Positions 8,801 through 17,223 of a stretch of DNA of 64,000 bases are shown here, one piece after another. Both the position numbers and the translations under genes were made by a program. Origin of the DNA: Burkholderiales bacterium (lineage in GTDB: Bacteria > Pseudomonadota > Gammaproteobacteria > Burkholderiales > Burkholderiaceae_D); assembly GCA_016200895.1 (NCBI GenBank), contig JACQDX010000128.1, positions 60,482 through 124,481 on the forward strand, in the 5' to 3' direction. The notes under the pieces are model-generated. The model worked only from the letters and a program-made list of their open reading frames with translations. It ran no database searches and was not told the DNA's origin. Numbering within the stretch: position 1 is the stretch's first letter; every line of letters begins with the position of its first letter.

Positions 8801-9169
8801 GCCATTGCGCGCCCGCAAAGGGGCACCAGCATAAAAACGTATATAGGGGGCATTGCTCACCAAAGGGTTGTCGGCAAAGCGGGTATCCTGGCTGGCATCA
8901 GCGATGTACAACACGTCAGGCTTCAGGATTGCATGCCCGCAAAACGATATATCCCTGTTGGTTTCACTTACGTCCAAACCTTGATTTGATTTAAACCACT
9001 GACGGTCAGTATCAATCAGGGATACCAGGGCAATGGGGGTATTGAACAGATGGCGAGCCAGTCGCGTCAGGCGGTCAAAACGTTCTTCTGCAGGCGTGTC
9101 GAGTATGGCGCAGGCTTGCAGGGTTTGCAGACGCAATATTTCATCGACAGGAAAGTCAGGTGCTTGCAT
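5828..9169 (-). CDS. GAF/PAS hybrid-input sensor histidine kinase
   Basis: A 1113-residue soluble sensor kinase. Order seen: GAF domain (about 20-165, with FCGHAI and APLRARNGQRLGTLCIID), a second GAF-like region (about 175-320), a third (about 345-495), three PAS domains with PAC segments (about 510-635, 645-765, 770-885), then a HisKA helix with phospho-acceptor His894 in STVSHELRTPL, and an HATPase_c domain (LSNAIKYSPEN N-box, DHGVGIP G1, GGTGLGLAI G2). No transmembrane segment or receiver domain is present, so it must sense cytoplasmic signals and pass phosphate to a regulator encoded elsewhere. It begins 9 bases after the EAL protein gene, so the two form an operon and probably act on the same output. 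No response regulator is nearby. Confidence 0.88.
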   Translation of the reverse strand: MQAPDFPVDEILRLQTLQACAILDTPAEERFDRLTRLARHLFNTPIALVSLIDTDRQWFKSNQGLDVSETNRDISFCGHAILKPDVLYIADASQDTRFADNPLVSNAPYIRFYAGAPLRARNGQRLGTLCIIDTKPRMLSAADLAALRDLADCVESEFSREEQQRQLHALLALTTITSLSYQNPDAALQQTLAMACDYLGMTCGQISRVQAGGKTRLAYQSGDSLHPEVATTRSIPLCLLPDDADKGLIHAADLAESKYRHAILTQVQSLIGLRLHINARDDAALCIWHAEPRLFPFSEVEIEFVRLLADWITGVMKRQELDRQLQRQRALSDAIAMAQALFIRETDQEKGFESLLAAILKLTGSAYGFICEVKNNTVSNPALKSMMLAWNTLSSNISSTSLDTVARDIACLQLKSRYGAALRSGQAVIDNAADALDEVFPAHFEALQCFLCIPVQYDGELIALVGIANKPDAYDQQVTEFLKPLFSTLGQLISAARVQKHRYETERQLVNVIKGTNIGTWECNILTGETIYNERWAEMLGYTLAELEPTTVDTWLKLCHPEDLKLTSAMIEQHFRGEIEYFDLKSRMRHKDGHWIWIHDRGCVVSWGPNGEPLIMSGSHADITKQKEAEAELEHAYELLEKSNAAASIGTWEFEVKSRKLHWSKVTRQIHEVDEAFECGVDNAIAFYKGAKNQQEIRELFVRAIRENISFDSEFCILSAKGNDRWVHVIGFPQFEEGICVRVYGTFQDISERRAAAEDLHDQAAHTSAVLDNVLDGIITFDDQEIILSVNNAAVNIFDYAVDELLGQNIRQIIPYPVQDSDHAQAQGAGIQSIIGIGREVEARRQDGSLFPLDLSVSTVSRLGQPLFIALMRDITERKRTETIKNEFISTVSHELRTPLTSISGALGLISGGVFGSYPERMKQMIDVANKNCQRLTFLINDLLDMEKLTAGKMTFRPETITIRELLRQAVEANQTFGSERGVSLQLAKKMPDISISVDTQRFMQVLSNLLSNAIKYSPENDVVNIEVEKRGHKLSTLRISVIDHGVGIPHEFRDRIFQKFAQADSSDTRQNGGTGLGLAITRELVERMGGTIGFESIPGQATRFYIDLPINT

Positions 9170-9178
9170 GGATGCTAG

Positions 9179-11296
9179 TCAGTCGCCAGACCTGGTTGCC
9201 AAACCGTCCAGCCATTTTTGCAATCCCTCACCATACAAGGGCTTACTGGCAAAATAGCCTTGCATGGAATCACAACCGAGCTGGCGCAGGCATTCTCGTT
9301 CTGCTGCAGTTTCTATGCCTTCGGCAATCACGCTCAGGCCCAGGCCATGGCCCATTTCTATGATGGCCTTGACCAGCCCCTGGGTCGCTGGCAGTTGGTC
9401 TATGTCGATGACAAAGCTGCGGTCTATCTTGAGTTCACTGACAGGCAGGCGTTGCAGGTAAGACAAGGAAGAATAACCGGTACCAAAGTCATCGATAGAC
9501 AAATCGAGTCCAATGGCACGCAGGCGGTTCAGCAGTTCTATGGTACTGCCAGGGTCTTCCATGATGCCGCTCTCGGTAATTTCCAGCTTCAGCAATTTTG
9601 GGTCAAGGTCATATTGACGCAACAGGGCCGCAATCTGGTCCGGGAAGCTGGTATCACGCAAATCATGGGTGCTGACATTGACGGCAATGGTTTGGCCGGG
9701 ATATTTTTCTTGCCAGTTTTTGAGTGTGACGATGGCTTGTTCCAGCATCCACATGGTGAGCATGCTGATATAGCCTGTGCGTTCTGCAAAGGGGACAAAC
9801 TCTGCAGGCGAAATAAAACCGCGTATTGGATGTTGCCAGCGCACCAGGGCTTCAAAACCATAGGCCTTGCCAGATTGCAGATACAGCTTGGGTTGCAACC
9901 ACATTTGCAATTCTGATTCCCTGACGGCAGAGCGCAGGTCAGACAACAAACTGAGATGAGTCAGACGTGAAGCTTCTTGCGCATCGGTATACCAGGCGGA
10001 CGAACTGGCGCTGCGTTTGGCTGCATTTAGTGCTACTTCAGCATTTCTGATCAGGGTCATCAAGGGTAGCGGTGTGGCTGCGGTGATGGCAAAGCCATAT
10101 ACGAGGCTGACATCGACAGAATGCGGGCCACATTTGACCGGATCGGCCATGGCAGCATCTATGCGCTGGTGCAAGTTTTCAATCGCAGTTTTGGAGCTGT
10201 CATGACAGAGTATGGCAAAAGCACCGCCAGCCAGTCTGGCCAGCCAGGGCTTTTGTGAGGAAGTATCGTTACTGATAACAGTTTTAAGACGCAGGGCCAC
10301 ATCTGATATAACAGTGTCGCCAGTATCAAAACCCAGGGTTTCATTGATGACTTTCAGACGCGCCAGGTCCATCAGGATAAAGCCCTGATGTGGCAAGCCT
10401 TGGCCTTCATGGGTTTTCAGCAGCAGCGTGCGATTGGGTAAGCCAGTCAGGCTGTCGTAATACGCCAGACGCTCTACGGCCTGTTCGCGTATGCCGATGG
10501 CTTCTGCCATGGTATTGAGGGCTTCGCCGACGCGTGCCACTTCTTCAGTCTTGCTGGGGATGAAACGGGTCTGGTAATCACCTCTGGCAATTTGCAAGGC
10601 GCTGGTTTCCAGACGTGCCAGTGGTCTGACTACGCTGCGGGTAGTCAGCCATGCCAATACGGCAGCCAGGATCACGCCAAATACTGAGAGCATGGCCACC
10701 ATCTTGCCAGTTTCTTCCAATTCCAATTGTGCTTCTGCCTGATGCGTCTGGATTAATTCCTGCTCGCGCTTGAGGAAGGTTTTTGACTGATCCAGCAAGG
10801 CATCCAGCGCAGGTTTTACCCGCGTGATAAAACTGGCCTTGGCGGCATCCTGGCCTTCGTCTTCCAACTGGTTGACGGTGTCAAGATAGTGCTGATTGTA
10901 GATTGCCCGTTTTTGCTTGAGGACTTTCAGGCTTTTCAATTGCTCATCGTCACTGAGGCTGGCTTCGAGATCGCTGATCAGGCGATCTATGCGGCGATTT
11001 TTTTCATCGACGATAGTGTATTCAGGAACACGTTGTTCATATGGAACAGTCAGGAATTGCAACAGGGCCCTGCCAACGTTTTCTGTTGCCACGCTGAGTT
11101 CTTGCACATACAAGAGACTTTGCACCTCTTTGCGGGCAAATTGCTCATTACGCGCAGTCATGTTGCGAATTTGTGAAATTGGCAATAATAAGACAATGCT
11201 GAATAAAATTAGCAGCAAACCATAGCTGAGCGCCAGCCGCATACCTATACGGCGCAAGCGCAAAAGTTGAATCAGGCGATTAAAGCTGTTAGACAT
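9179..11296 (-). CDS. Membrane HAMP / degenerate GGDEF / EAL cyclic-di-GMP phosphodiesterase
   Basis: A 705-residue inner-membrane protein. The ATG at 11296 (MSNSFNRLIQLL) is preferred to one 26 codons earlier. TM1 is at about 18-40, then a helical periplasmic sensor of roughly 150 residues, TM2 (MVAMLSVFGVILAAVLAWL) and HAMP. A GGDEF-like domain follows in which the signature is LAGGAFAIL, so cyclase activity should be lost. The EAL domain keeps the catalytic set: FEALVRW, an NVS asparagine, EITES, DDFGTGYSSL, LKIDRSFV and IAEGIET. The protein should therefore break down c-di-GMP, with the dead GGDEF perhaps binding GTP allosterically, as known in other EAL proteins. It is the first gene of the pair with the downstream histidine kinase. 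Confidence 0.88.
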   Translation of the reverse strand: MSNSFNRLIQLLRLRRIGMRLALSYGLLLILFSIVLLLPISQIRNMTARNEQFARKEVQSLLYVQELSVATENVGRALLQFLTVPYEQRVPEYTIVDEKNRRIDRLISDLEASLSDDEQLKSLKVLKQKRAIYNQHYLDTVNQLEDEGQDAAKASFITRVKPALDALLDQSKTFLKREQELIQTHQAEAQLELEETGKMVAMLSVFGVILAAVLAWLTTRSVVRPLARLETSALQIARGDYQTRFIPSKTEEVARVGEALNTMAEAIGIREQAVERLAYYDSLTGLPNRTLLLKTHEGQGLPHQGFILMDLARLKVINETLGFDTGDTVISDVALRLKTVISNDTSSQKPWLARLAGGAFAILCHDSSKTAIENLHQRIDAAMADPVKCGPHSVDVSLVYGFAITAATPLPLMTLIRNAEVALNAAKRSASSSAWYTDAQEASRLTHLSLLSDLRSAVRESELQMWLQPKLYLQSGKAYGFEALVRWQHPIRGFISPAEFVPFAERTGYISMLTMWMLEQAIVTLKNWQEKYPGQTIAVNVSTHDLRDTSFPDQIAALLRQYDLDPKLLKLEITESGIMEDPGSTIELLNRLRAIGLDLSIDDFGTGYSSLSYLQRLPVSELKIDRSFVIDIDQLPATQGLVKAIIEMGHGLGLSVIAEGIETAAERECLRQLGCDSMQGYFASKPLYGEGLQKWLDGLATRSGD

Positions 11297-11459
11297 AAAT
11301 ATGGTCGTTATGTGGTCTGGGCCCGCTACAGAAGGCGTTTTTTTTGCTTTATGCAAAAGCCACAGGCAAGGCAACGGCCGCCTGCTACAGGCTTATGTTA
11401 ATGCACTATTAACAGCGAGAGCAATACTATTGTGAGGCTCTGATGCCAGGGGGATAGGA

Positions 11460-13172
11460 TTAGCGTGCTATCAGTATATACAACATCAGCACATTGGCGA
11501 CAATGGACAAGACTGCCAGCATGCGCCAGGTGGCCAGCGGGTCGCGTTGTGCCAGGGGCTTGGCTTGCGGTGCAGGCAGGGGGTGGGCGGCACCACGTTC
11601 CAGTGCCAGCAAGAATTCTTCTGCTGTTTCAAAACGATCGGCCTCATCCCGTGCGACGGCTTTGAGCAAGACATTTTCCAGCCAGTGTGGCAAGTCGGGG
11701 CGATAACGGCCCGGCGAGGCAGCCTCGCCAAATTTGGGACGCTGGAATGGTTCCACTTCACCATAGGGATAATGGCGTGTCAGCAAATAGTAGAGCGTGA
11801 CCCCAGTGGCATACAGATCCGTAGACCTTGAAGGTGCGGCACCCTGGAATTGCTCCGGCGCTAAAAATGATGGCGTGCCCGCCATGGTGTGGCTGGCATT
11901 GCCCTGGCCATCCTGACTGTCAAAGCCGGATTGCGCCACACCCAGATCAAGGATGCGGATTTCATCATCTTCACCAAGATGGACATTGGCGGGTTTGATA
12001 TCCCTGTGCAAGATGCTGCGTCTGTGTAGGGCACCGATGGCGCGTACCAGCTTGCCGCCATAGGCAACTGCTTCTGGTATGGTGAAATGCTGGCCGGCTT
12101 CCAGCCTCTGTTGCAGCGATGCACCGGCATGCCAGGTCGAGAGGTAGTACAGGTAATTTCTTTGATCAGGGGTGATGACCTGGGGGAAAAAACGTGCCAC
12201 GACGCGTTTCGCCAGCCATGCTTCATGCGCAAAAGCCGAGCGCTCTTGTGCATCATTGGCCTTGTCCGGGTGCAGGGTTTTTAACACCAGTTGTCGGTGA
12301 TGTGACGGTTCACTGACACGATACAATACTGTTGTCAGTGAGGTATGCATGATTTCTTCTATCGCATAACCATCCAAGGTCTGGCCAGGTTTCATGCGCG
12401 GTGGCACGGGCAGAGCATGTAATTCGCTGATGGCGTCGCGCAGCTCACCTTCCGGCAAGGCATTGACGCGTGCTATCACTGCGCTGCAATTATCTTGTGA
12501 TCCCGCTTTCAGTGCGGCTGCACATAGCGCTTCGCAGGCGGTTTCAGTGTCGAGGGTGCCTTCACTGACTTGCTTCAAAAAATCTGTCAGGTCATATTCT
12601 GTCAGGCTGGCCCAGATACCATCACAAGCCAGCAGGAAGACGTCGTTGACACGCAATTCACCCATGCCATGATCGATGACGAGGTGGTTGTCCAGCCCGA
12701 TAGCGCGGGTCAGGACATGCTGCATTTCTGGCCTGTCCCAGACATGATCCTGGGTCAGTTTTTGCAGAACGCCATCACGTAGCAGGTAGCAGCGGGTATC
12801 GCCCACGTGGGCGCTGTAATACATGCGTCCGCGCAAGACCAGTGAGGTTATGGTGGTGGCCATGCCTGCCAGCTCACGGCGTACTGAGCCTTGCTGCTGT
12901 ACCCAGCTATTCATGGCAACCAGCACTTTGTCCAGCGCTGTCGTCACTTCCCAGGTATCGGGCGTGGCATAGTAATCGGTGAGCAGACCACGCACCACGT
13001 ATTCAGCAGCTTCCCGTCCGCCTTCATTACCAGAGACTCCGTCAGCTACGGCCAGCACCATGCCCTTGCAGGATAGTTCGGGTTCGCCCGGCGTGACCAT
13101 GCCGACAAAGTCTTCATTGCGTGGGCGTAAGCCGGCGACGCTGTGATGCCCGGTGCTGACAGTCAGTGGCAT
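11460..13172 (-). CDS. Bifunctional PP2C phosphatase-Ser/Thr protein kinase, tail-anchored
   Basis: A 570-residue fusion. Residues 10-238 form a PP2C phosphatase: RNEDF (19-22), ADGVSGNEGG (D44), GDTR (D125), CDGIW (D184) and QDNCSAV (D227), all metal ligands kept. Residues 270-525 form a Hanks-type kinase: K298 in LVLKTL, HRDIKPAN (389-396), DLG in place of DFG (409-411) and APE (438-440). A single hydrophobic segment at 550-568 ends the protein and should anchor it in the inner membrane with the enzymes in the cytoplasm. It starts 10 bp after narK and so is co-transcribed with it. Such fusions are known neighbours of nitrate transporters in betaproteobacteria, but the substrate is not established. 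Both active sites look intact, giving a self-opposing switch. Confidence 0.88.
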   Translation of the reverse strand: MPLTVSTGHHSVAGLRPRNEDFVGMVTPGEPELSCKGMVLAVADGVSGNEGGREAAEYVVRGLLTDYYATPDTWEVTTALDKVLVAMNSWVQQQGSVRRELAGMATTITSLVLRGRMYYSAHVGDTRCYLLRDGVLQKLTQDHVWDRPEMQHVLTRAIGLDNHLVIDHGMGELRVNDVFLLACDGIWASLTEYDLTDFLKQVSEGTLDTETACEALCAAALKAGSQDNCSAVIARVNALPEGELRDAISELHALPVPPRMKPGQTLDGYAIEEIMHTSLTTVLYRVSEPSHHRQLVLKTLHPDKANDAQERSAFAHEAWLAKRVVARFFPQVITPDQRNYLYYLSTWHAGASLQQRLEAGQHFTIPEAVAYGGKLVRAIGALHRRSILHRDIKPANVHLGEDDEIRILDLGVAQSGFDSQDGQGNASHTMAGTPSFLAPEQFQGAAPSRSTDLYATGVTLYYLLTRHYPYGEVEPFQRPKFGEAASPGRYRPDLPHWLENVLLKAVARDEADRFETAEEFLLALERGAAHPLPAPQAKPLAQRDPLATWRMLAVLSIVANVLMLYILIAR

Positions 13173-13182
13173 ATGCGATTGA

Positions 13183-14397
13183 TTAAATTTTTGCTGTAGT
13201 CATGGCGGCAGAACCCCAGGTAGTGCGCCAGCGTTTCTTGACCAATGATAAACCCAGCAAGGCAATGATGGCGAGGCTGGCGAAAATTGACAAACCTATC
13301 TGATAACTGCCGGTGATCTGGCGTGAATAACCCATGCTGGCTGCAAGATAAAAGCCACCTATGCCACCGGCCATGCCGACCAGGCCTGTCATCACACCCA
13401 TCTCTTTACGGAAACGCTGCGGCACCAGCTGGAATACCGCACCATTACCAGTACCCAATGCCAGCATGGCGACCACAAATACGCATACTGCTGCCGTCGC
13501 TGATTGCAAACCTATTGCAGCAATGAACAGGAATGCAGACGCGATGGTGTACATGACAGACAGGGTTTTGATGCCACCTATGCGGTCAGCAATACGGCCA
13601 CCCATAGGGCGAACCAGCGAACCAGCAAAGACGCAGGCGGCAGTGAAATAGCCCGCTGTCACTGGCGTTAAACCATACTGGGTATTGAAATAAATTGTCA
13701 ATGAAGATGCCAAGCCAGAAAAACCACCAAAGGTCACGCTGTAAAAGAACATGAACCACCAGGCGTCTTTGTCTTTCAAGACCGCCAGATATTCAGTCAG
13801 GGATTTACTTGGTGCGTCGCCAGGTGCATCTTTGGCGAAAATCAGGTAAACCGCCAAGGCTATAAATAAGGGGATCAGCGCCAGGCCAAACACGTTTTGC
13901 CAACCAAAGGCAATCGCCAATGCTGGTGCAAACAGGGCAGCAAAAGCAGTACCAGAATTGCCAGCACCCGCTATCCCCAAAGCAGTGCCCTGATGTTCAG
14001 GCGGATACCAGCGCGATGCCAGCGGCAATGCCACTGCAAAGGCAGAGCCAGCGACACCCAGGATCACACCCAGGAACAGTAGTTGTTCATAGGTGTGCAA
14101 ATTACCCAGCCATGCCCAGCATAAGCCTATCAGCACAACGACCTGCCCTATCAAACCTGCTTTCTTGGGTTTTAAATGATCTACCAATACGCCCATCACG
14201 ATGCGCAACAGCGCACCAGCCAATAAGGGCGTGGCGACGATCAGGCCTTTTTGTGCAGCAGTCAGGCCCAGGTCTTTAGAAATCTGGATGGCGAGTGGCC
14301 CTAACAATACCCAGACCATGAAACTCAGATCGAAATAAAAGAAAGATGCCAATAAGGTGGGCGTGTGCCCGGCTTTCCAGAAGGATGTTTTTTGCAT
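13183..14397 (-). CDS. narK: MFS nitrate/nitrite transporter
   Basis: A 404-residue, 12-TM major facilitator of the nitrate/nitrite porter family (NarK/NasA type). The N-terminal helix FYFDLSFMVWVLLGPLAIQI and the signature AGAGNSGTAFAALFAPALA (helix 5) and ALGTGNGAVFQLVPQRF (helix 11) are the nitrate-signature glycine-rich segments. The ATG at 14397 (MQKTSFWKAG) is chosen because a perfect sigma-54 promoter lies just upstream (14429-14444) and would be inside the coding region if the start were at 14487. Placed head to head with nirBD-nasA, it most likely imports nitrate for assimilation. It is followed directly by the kinase/phosphatase gene. Confidence 0.9.
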   Translation of the reverse strand: MQKTSFWKAGHTPTLLASFFYFDLSFMVWVLLGPLAIQISKDLGLTAAQKGLIVATPLLAGALLRIVMGVLVDHLKPKKAGLIGQVVVLIGLCWAWLGNLHTYEQLLFLGVILGVAGSAFAVALPLASRWYPPEHQGTALGIAGAGNSGTAFAALFAPALAIAFGWQNVFGLALIPLFIALAVYLIFAKDAPGDAPSKSLTEYLAVLKDKDAWWFMFFYSVTFGGFSGLASSLTIYFNTQYGLTPVTAGYFTAACVFAGSLVRPMGGRIADRIGGIKTLSVMYTIASAFLFIAAIGLQSATAAVCVFVVAMLALGTGNGAVFQLVPQRFRKEMGVMTGLVGMAGGIGGFYLAASMGYSRQITGSYQIGLSIFASLAIIALLGLSLVKKRWRTTWGSAAMTTAKI

Positions 14398-14428
14398 GAT
14401 CGCTCCAATAGTGAACACGCATGCCACT

Positions 14429-14444
14429 TGCAAGGGACGTGCCA
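14429..14444 (-). promoter_or_regulatory. Sigma-54 promoter of narK
   Basis: The minus strand reads TGGCACGTCCCTTGCA, an exact match to the TGGCAC-N5-TTGCW consensus, with GG and GC elements 10 bp apart. The -12 element is about 32 bp before the narK ATG. Confidence 0.85.
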
Positions 14445-14525
14445 TCAAAATGTGCGTGCCTTTGCCCTGCTTTATGATTAAAAACAAAACTTTCTGCGCG
14501 AAAACTGTGCATCACAGGAATTAAA

Positions 14526-14677
14526 TGGTGCAATGCACCAGAATGGCTGGATTTTGTTTGAAGCCAGTGAGGATTTTGGGGGCTTGCTTCAAGAAGTGGC
14601 ATTAGCCTTGCCGCCAACTGGGGATTTGTCAGTTTTTCGCTTTGAAAACCATATTAATGCGTAGTCATATTGGTGCA
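14526..14677. promoter_or_regulatory. TGGTGCA/TGCACCA elements, putative NtrC enhancer region
   Basis: Between the two sigma-54 promoters lie TGGTGCAATGCACCA (14526-14540, a perfect 7-bp dyad) and a further TGGTGCA (14671-14677). TGCACC/GGTGCA is the half-site of NtrC boxes. The canonical box has the half-sites in the order TGCACC-N5-GGTGCA, so this arrangement is not exact. Together with sigma-54 promoters at assimilatory genes it suggests NtrC control under nitrogen limitation, which remains inference. Confidence 0.45.
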
Positions 14678-14720
14678 TGACTTATAAAGTCAGAGCTGTT
14701 CTCGCTCTCAATAAAACGAA

Positions 14721-14737
14721 CTGGCATTGCTCTTGCT
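14721..14737 (+). promoter_or_regulatory. Sigma-54 promoter of nirB
   Basis: CTGGCATTGCTCTTGCT matches YTGGCAY-N4-TTGCT with GG (14723-14724) and GC (14735-14736) 10 bp apart. Transcription should start near 14748, leaving a short leader of about 22 bases before the nirB ATG at 14770, which has GGAGCAGCC upstream as ribosome binding site. Confidence 0.8.
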
Positions 14738-14769
14738 TAGTGACTGTGGAGACAAGCAAAGGAGCAGCC

Positions 14770-17199
14770 ATGAAGAAACTTAAGCTAGTGATGGTAGGGA
14801 ATGGTATGGCAGGTGTGCGTACCCTGGAAGAATTAATCAAGATCGCCCCCGACCTGTATGACATTACCGTATTTGGTGCAGAACCTTATGCCAATTACAA
14901 CCGTATCCTGCTATCACCTGTATTGGCAGGCGAGCAAACCATCAAAGACATTATGCTCAATGATGTGGATTGGTATGAAGAAAATAATATCACTCTGCAT
15001 CTGGGCAAAAAAATCGTCAAGATAGACAGGGCACGTCGCCTGGTGATCGCCGAAGACGGCACCCAGACTGAATACGACCGTCTGTTGCTGGCGACAGGTT
15101 CCACACCTTTCATGCTGCCAGTGCCTGGCAAAGACCTCAAGGGCGTGATTGCCTACCGCGATATTCATGACACCAATGCCATGATAGACGCAGCAGAAAA
15201 ACATACGCATGCTGTTGTCATCGGTGGTGGCTTACTGGGGCTGGAAGCCGCCAATGGCTTGAAAATGCGTGGCATGAGCGTCTCAGTCGTGCATCTGCCA
15301 GGCTGGTTGATGGAGCGTCAGCTTGATCCCGTTGCTGGCAAGATGCTGCAAAAATCCCTGGAAGACCGTGGCCTGAATTTTCTGCTTGAAAAAAATACCG
15401 AAGCCATCATTGGTGATGATGATGGTCATGTGAAAGCGATACGCTTCACCGATGGCCTGGAAATCCCGGCGCAACTCATCGTCATGGCAGTTGGTATACG
15501 CCCCAATACAGCGCTGGCAGAATCTGCAGGTCTGTATTGCAATCGCGGCATTATCGTCAATGACACCATGCAGACTTATGACCCGCGCATTTACTCTGTC
15601 GGCGAATGCGTTAATCATCGCGGCACAGTATATGGCCTGGTTGCACCTTTGTTTGAAATGGCCAAGGTCTGCGCTAATCACCTGGCGAATTTTGGTATAG
15701 GCCGTTATCAAGGTTCAGTCACCTCCACCAAGTTGAAAGTGACAGGTATAGATTTGTTTTCTGCCGGTGAATTCATGGGTGGTAAAGACACTGAAGAAAT
15801 CATCTTGTCCGACCCCATAGGTGGCGTCTACAAAAAGCTGGTGGTGAAAGACGATAAACTGATTGGTGCCTGCCTGTATGGCGATACTGTCGATGGCAGC
15901 TGGTATTTCAAACTACTGCGCGAAGGCAAGAATATTTCTGAAATCCGTGATTCCCTGATGTTTGGTGAATCAAATACCGGTGACGTCGGCCATGAAGGCC
16001 ATACCAAGGCGGCCGCCATGCCGGACGAGGCCGAGGTCTGTGGCTGTAATGGTGTCTGCAAGGGCACCATCGTCAAGGCCATCAAGGAAAAAGGTCTGTT
16101 CACGCTGGATGATGTGCGCAAGCATACCAAGGCATCGGCCTCCTGTGGCTCCTGTACTGGTCTGGTAGAACAGATCATCATGTTTACTGCTGGTGGTGAT
16201 TATTCGACTGCGTCGAAAGTCAAACCCATGTGCGCTTGTACTGATCATAGCCATCAGCAAGTGCGCGATGCTATCAAGGCCAACAAGCTGTTGACGGTCT
16301 CAGGTGTGCAGGAATTCATGGAATGGCGCACACCTAACGGTTGCTCCAGTTGCCGCCCGGCCATCAATTATTATCTGATTTCTACCTGGCCGCGTGAAGC
16401 CAAAGATGATCCGCAATCACGTTTCATCAATGAACGTTCGCACGCGAATATCCAGAAGGATGGTACTTACTCCGTCATCCCGCGTATGTGGGGCGGCGAA
16501 ACCAATGCCAGCGAATTGCGCAGGATTGCTGATGTCGTTGATAAATTCAAGATTCCGACAGTCAAGGTCACTGGTGGTCAGCGTATCGATTTGCTGGGTG
16601 TGAAGAAAGAAGATTTGCGCGCAGTATGGCAAGACCTGGGTATGCCATCCGGCCTGGCTTATGCCAAGGGCTTGCGTACAGTAAAAACTTGTGTGGGCAG
16701 TGAATGGTGCCGTTTCGGTACACAAAATTCCACACTCATGGGTCAACAGCTGGAACGTGAACTGGCGCGTATGTACTCGCCGCACAAGGTCAAGCTGGCC
16801 GTATCCGGCTGCCCGCGTAATTGCGCAGAGGCTGGTATCAAGGACGTTGGCGTGATTGGTGTCGATTCCGGTTGGGAAATTTATGTAGGCGGCAATGGCG
16901 GTATCAAAACTGAGGTCGCACAATTCCTGGTCAAACTGAAAACCCATGAAGAAGTCATGGAATATACCGGTGCCTTCTTGCAACTGTACCGCGAAGAAGG
17001 TTGGTACCTGGAACGCACCGTACATTATCTTGCCCGTGTCGGTCTGGATTATGTGAAGAAAATCATACTGGAAGACCACGAGCGCCGCAAAGACCTGTAT
17101 CAACGTCTGTTGTTTGCACTGGAAGGTGAGTCTGATCCTTGGCATGAACCAGAAAAAGCCCAGGTCGATACGCGTCAATTCGAACGCTTGCCAGCATAA
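14770..17199 (+). CDS. nirB: Assimilatory nitrite reductase [NAD(P)H], large subunit
   Basis: An 809-residue protein that reduces nitrite to ammonium with NAD(P)H in the cytoplasm. The first 410 residues form the FAD/NAD(P)-binding pyridine nucleotide-disulfide reductase module (VMVGNGMAGVRTLEEL; second Rossmann loop VVIGGGLLGLEAANGL). Two BFD-like [2Fe-2S] cysteine clusters follow (CGCNGVCKG...CGSCTGL and CACTDH...CSSCRP). The sulfite/nitrite reductase half-domains come last, with the siroheme/4Fe-4S ligands C641, C647, C681 and C685 in CVGSEWC and CPRNC. The ATG at 14770 is preferred to one 31 codons earlier because the sigma-54 promoter lies between them. It is followed by nirD after 24 bp. 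Confidence 0.96.
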   Translation: MKKLKLVMVGNGMAGVRTLEELIKIAPDLYDITVFGAEPYANYNRILLSPVLAGEQTIKDIMLNDVDWYEENNITLHLGKKIVKIDRARRLVIAEDGTQTEYDRLLLATGSTPFMLPVPGKDLKGVIAYRDIHDTNAMIDAAEKHTHAVVIGGGLLGLEAANGLKMRGMSVSVVHLPGWLMERQLDPVAGKMLQKSLEDRGLNFLLEKNTEAIIGDDDGHVKAIRFTDGLEIPAQLIVMAVGIRPNTALAESAGLYCNRGIIVNDTMQTYDPRIYSVGECVNHRGTVYGLVAPLFEMAKVCANHLANFGIGRYQGSVTSTKLKVTGIDLFSAGEFMGGKDTEEIILSDPIGGVYKKLVVKDDKLIGACLYGDTVDGSWYFKLLREGKNISEIRDSLMFGESNTGDVGHEGHTKAAAMPDEAEVCGCNGVCKGTIVKAIKEKGLFTLDDVRKHTKASASCGSCTGLVEQIIMFTAGGDYSTASKVKPMCACTDHSHQQVRDAIKANKLLTVSGVQEFMEWRTPNGCSSCRPAINYYLISTWPREAKDDPQSRFINERSHANIQKDGTYSVIPRMWGGETNASELRRIADVVDKFKIPTVKVTGGQRIDLLGVKKEDLRAVWQDLGMPSGLAYAKGLRTVKTCVGSEWCRFGTQNSTLMGQQLERELARMYSPHKVKLAVSGCPRNCAEAGIKDVGVIGVDSGWEIYVGGNGGIKTEVAQFLVKLKTHEEVMEYTGAFLQLYREEGWYLERTVHYLARVGLDYVKKIILEDHERRKDLYQRLLFALEGESDPWHEPEKAQVDTRQFERLPA

Positions 17200-17223
17200 C
17201 GCCATTTTTTGAGAGGAAAAAAC

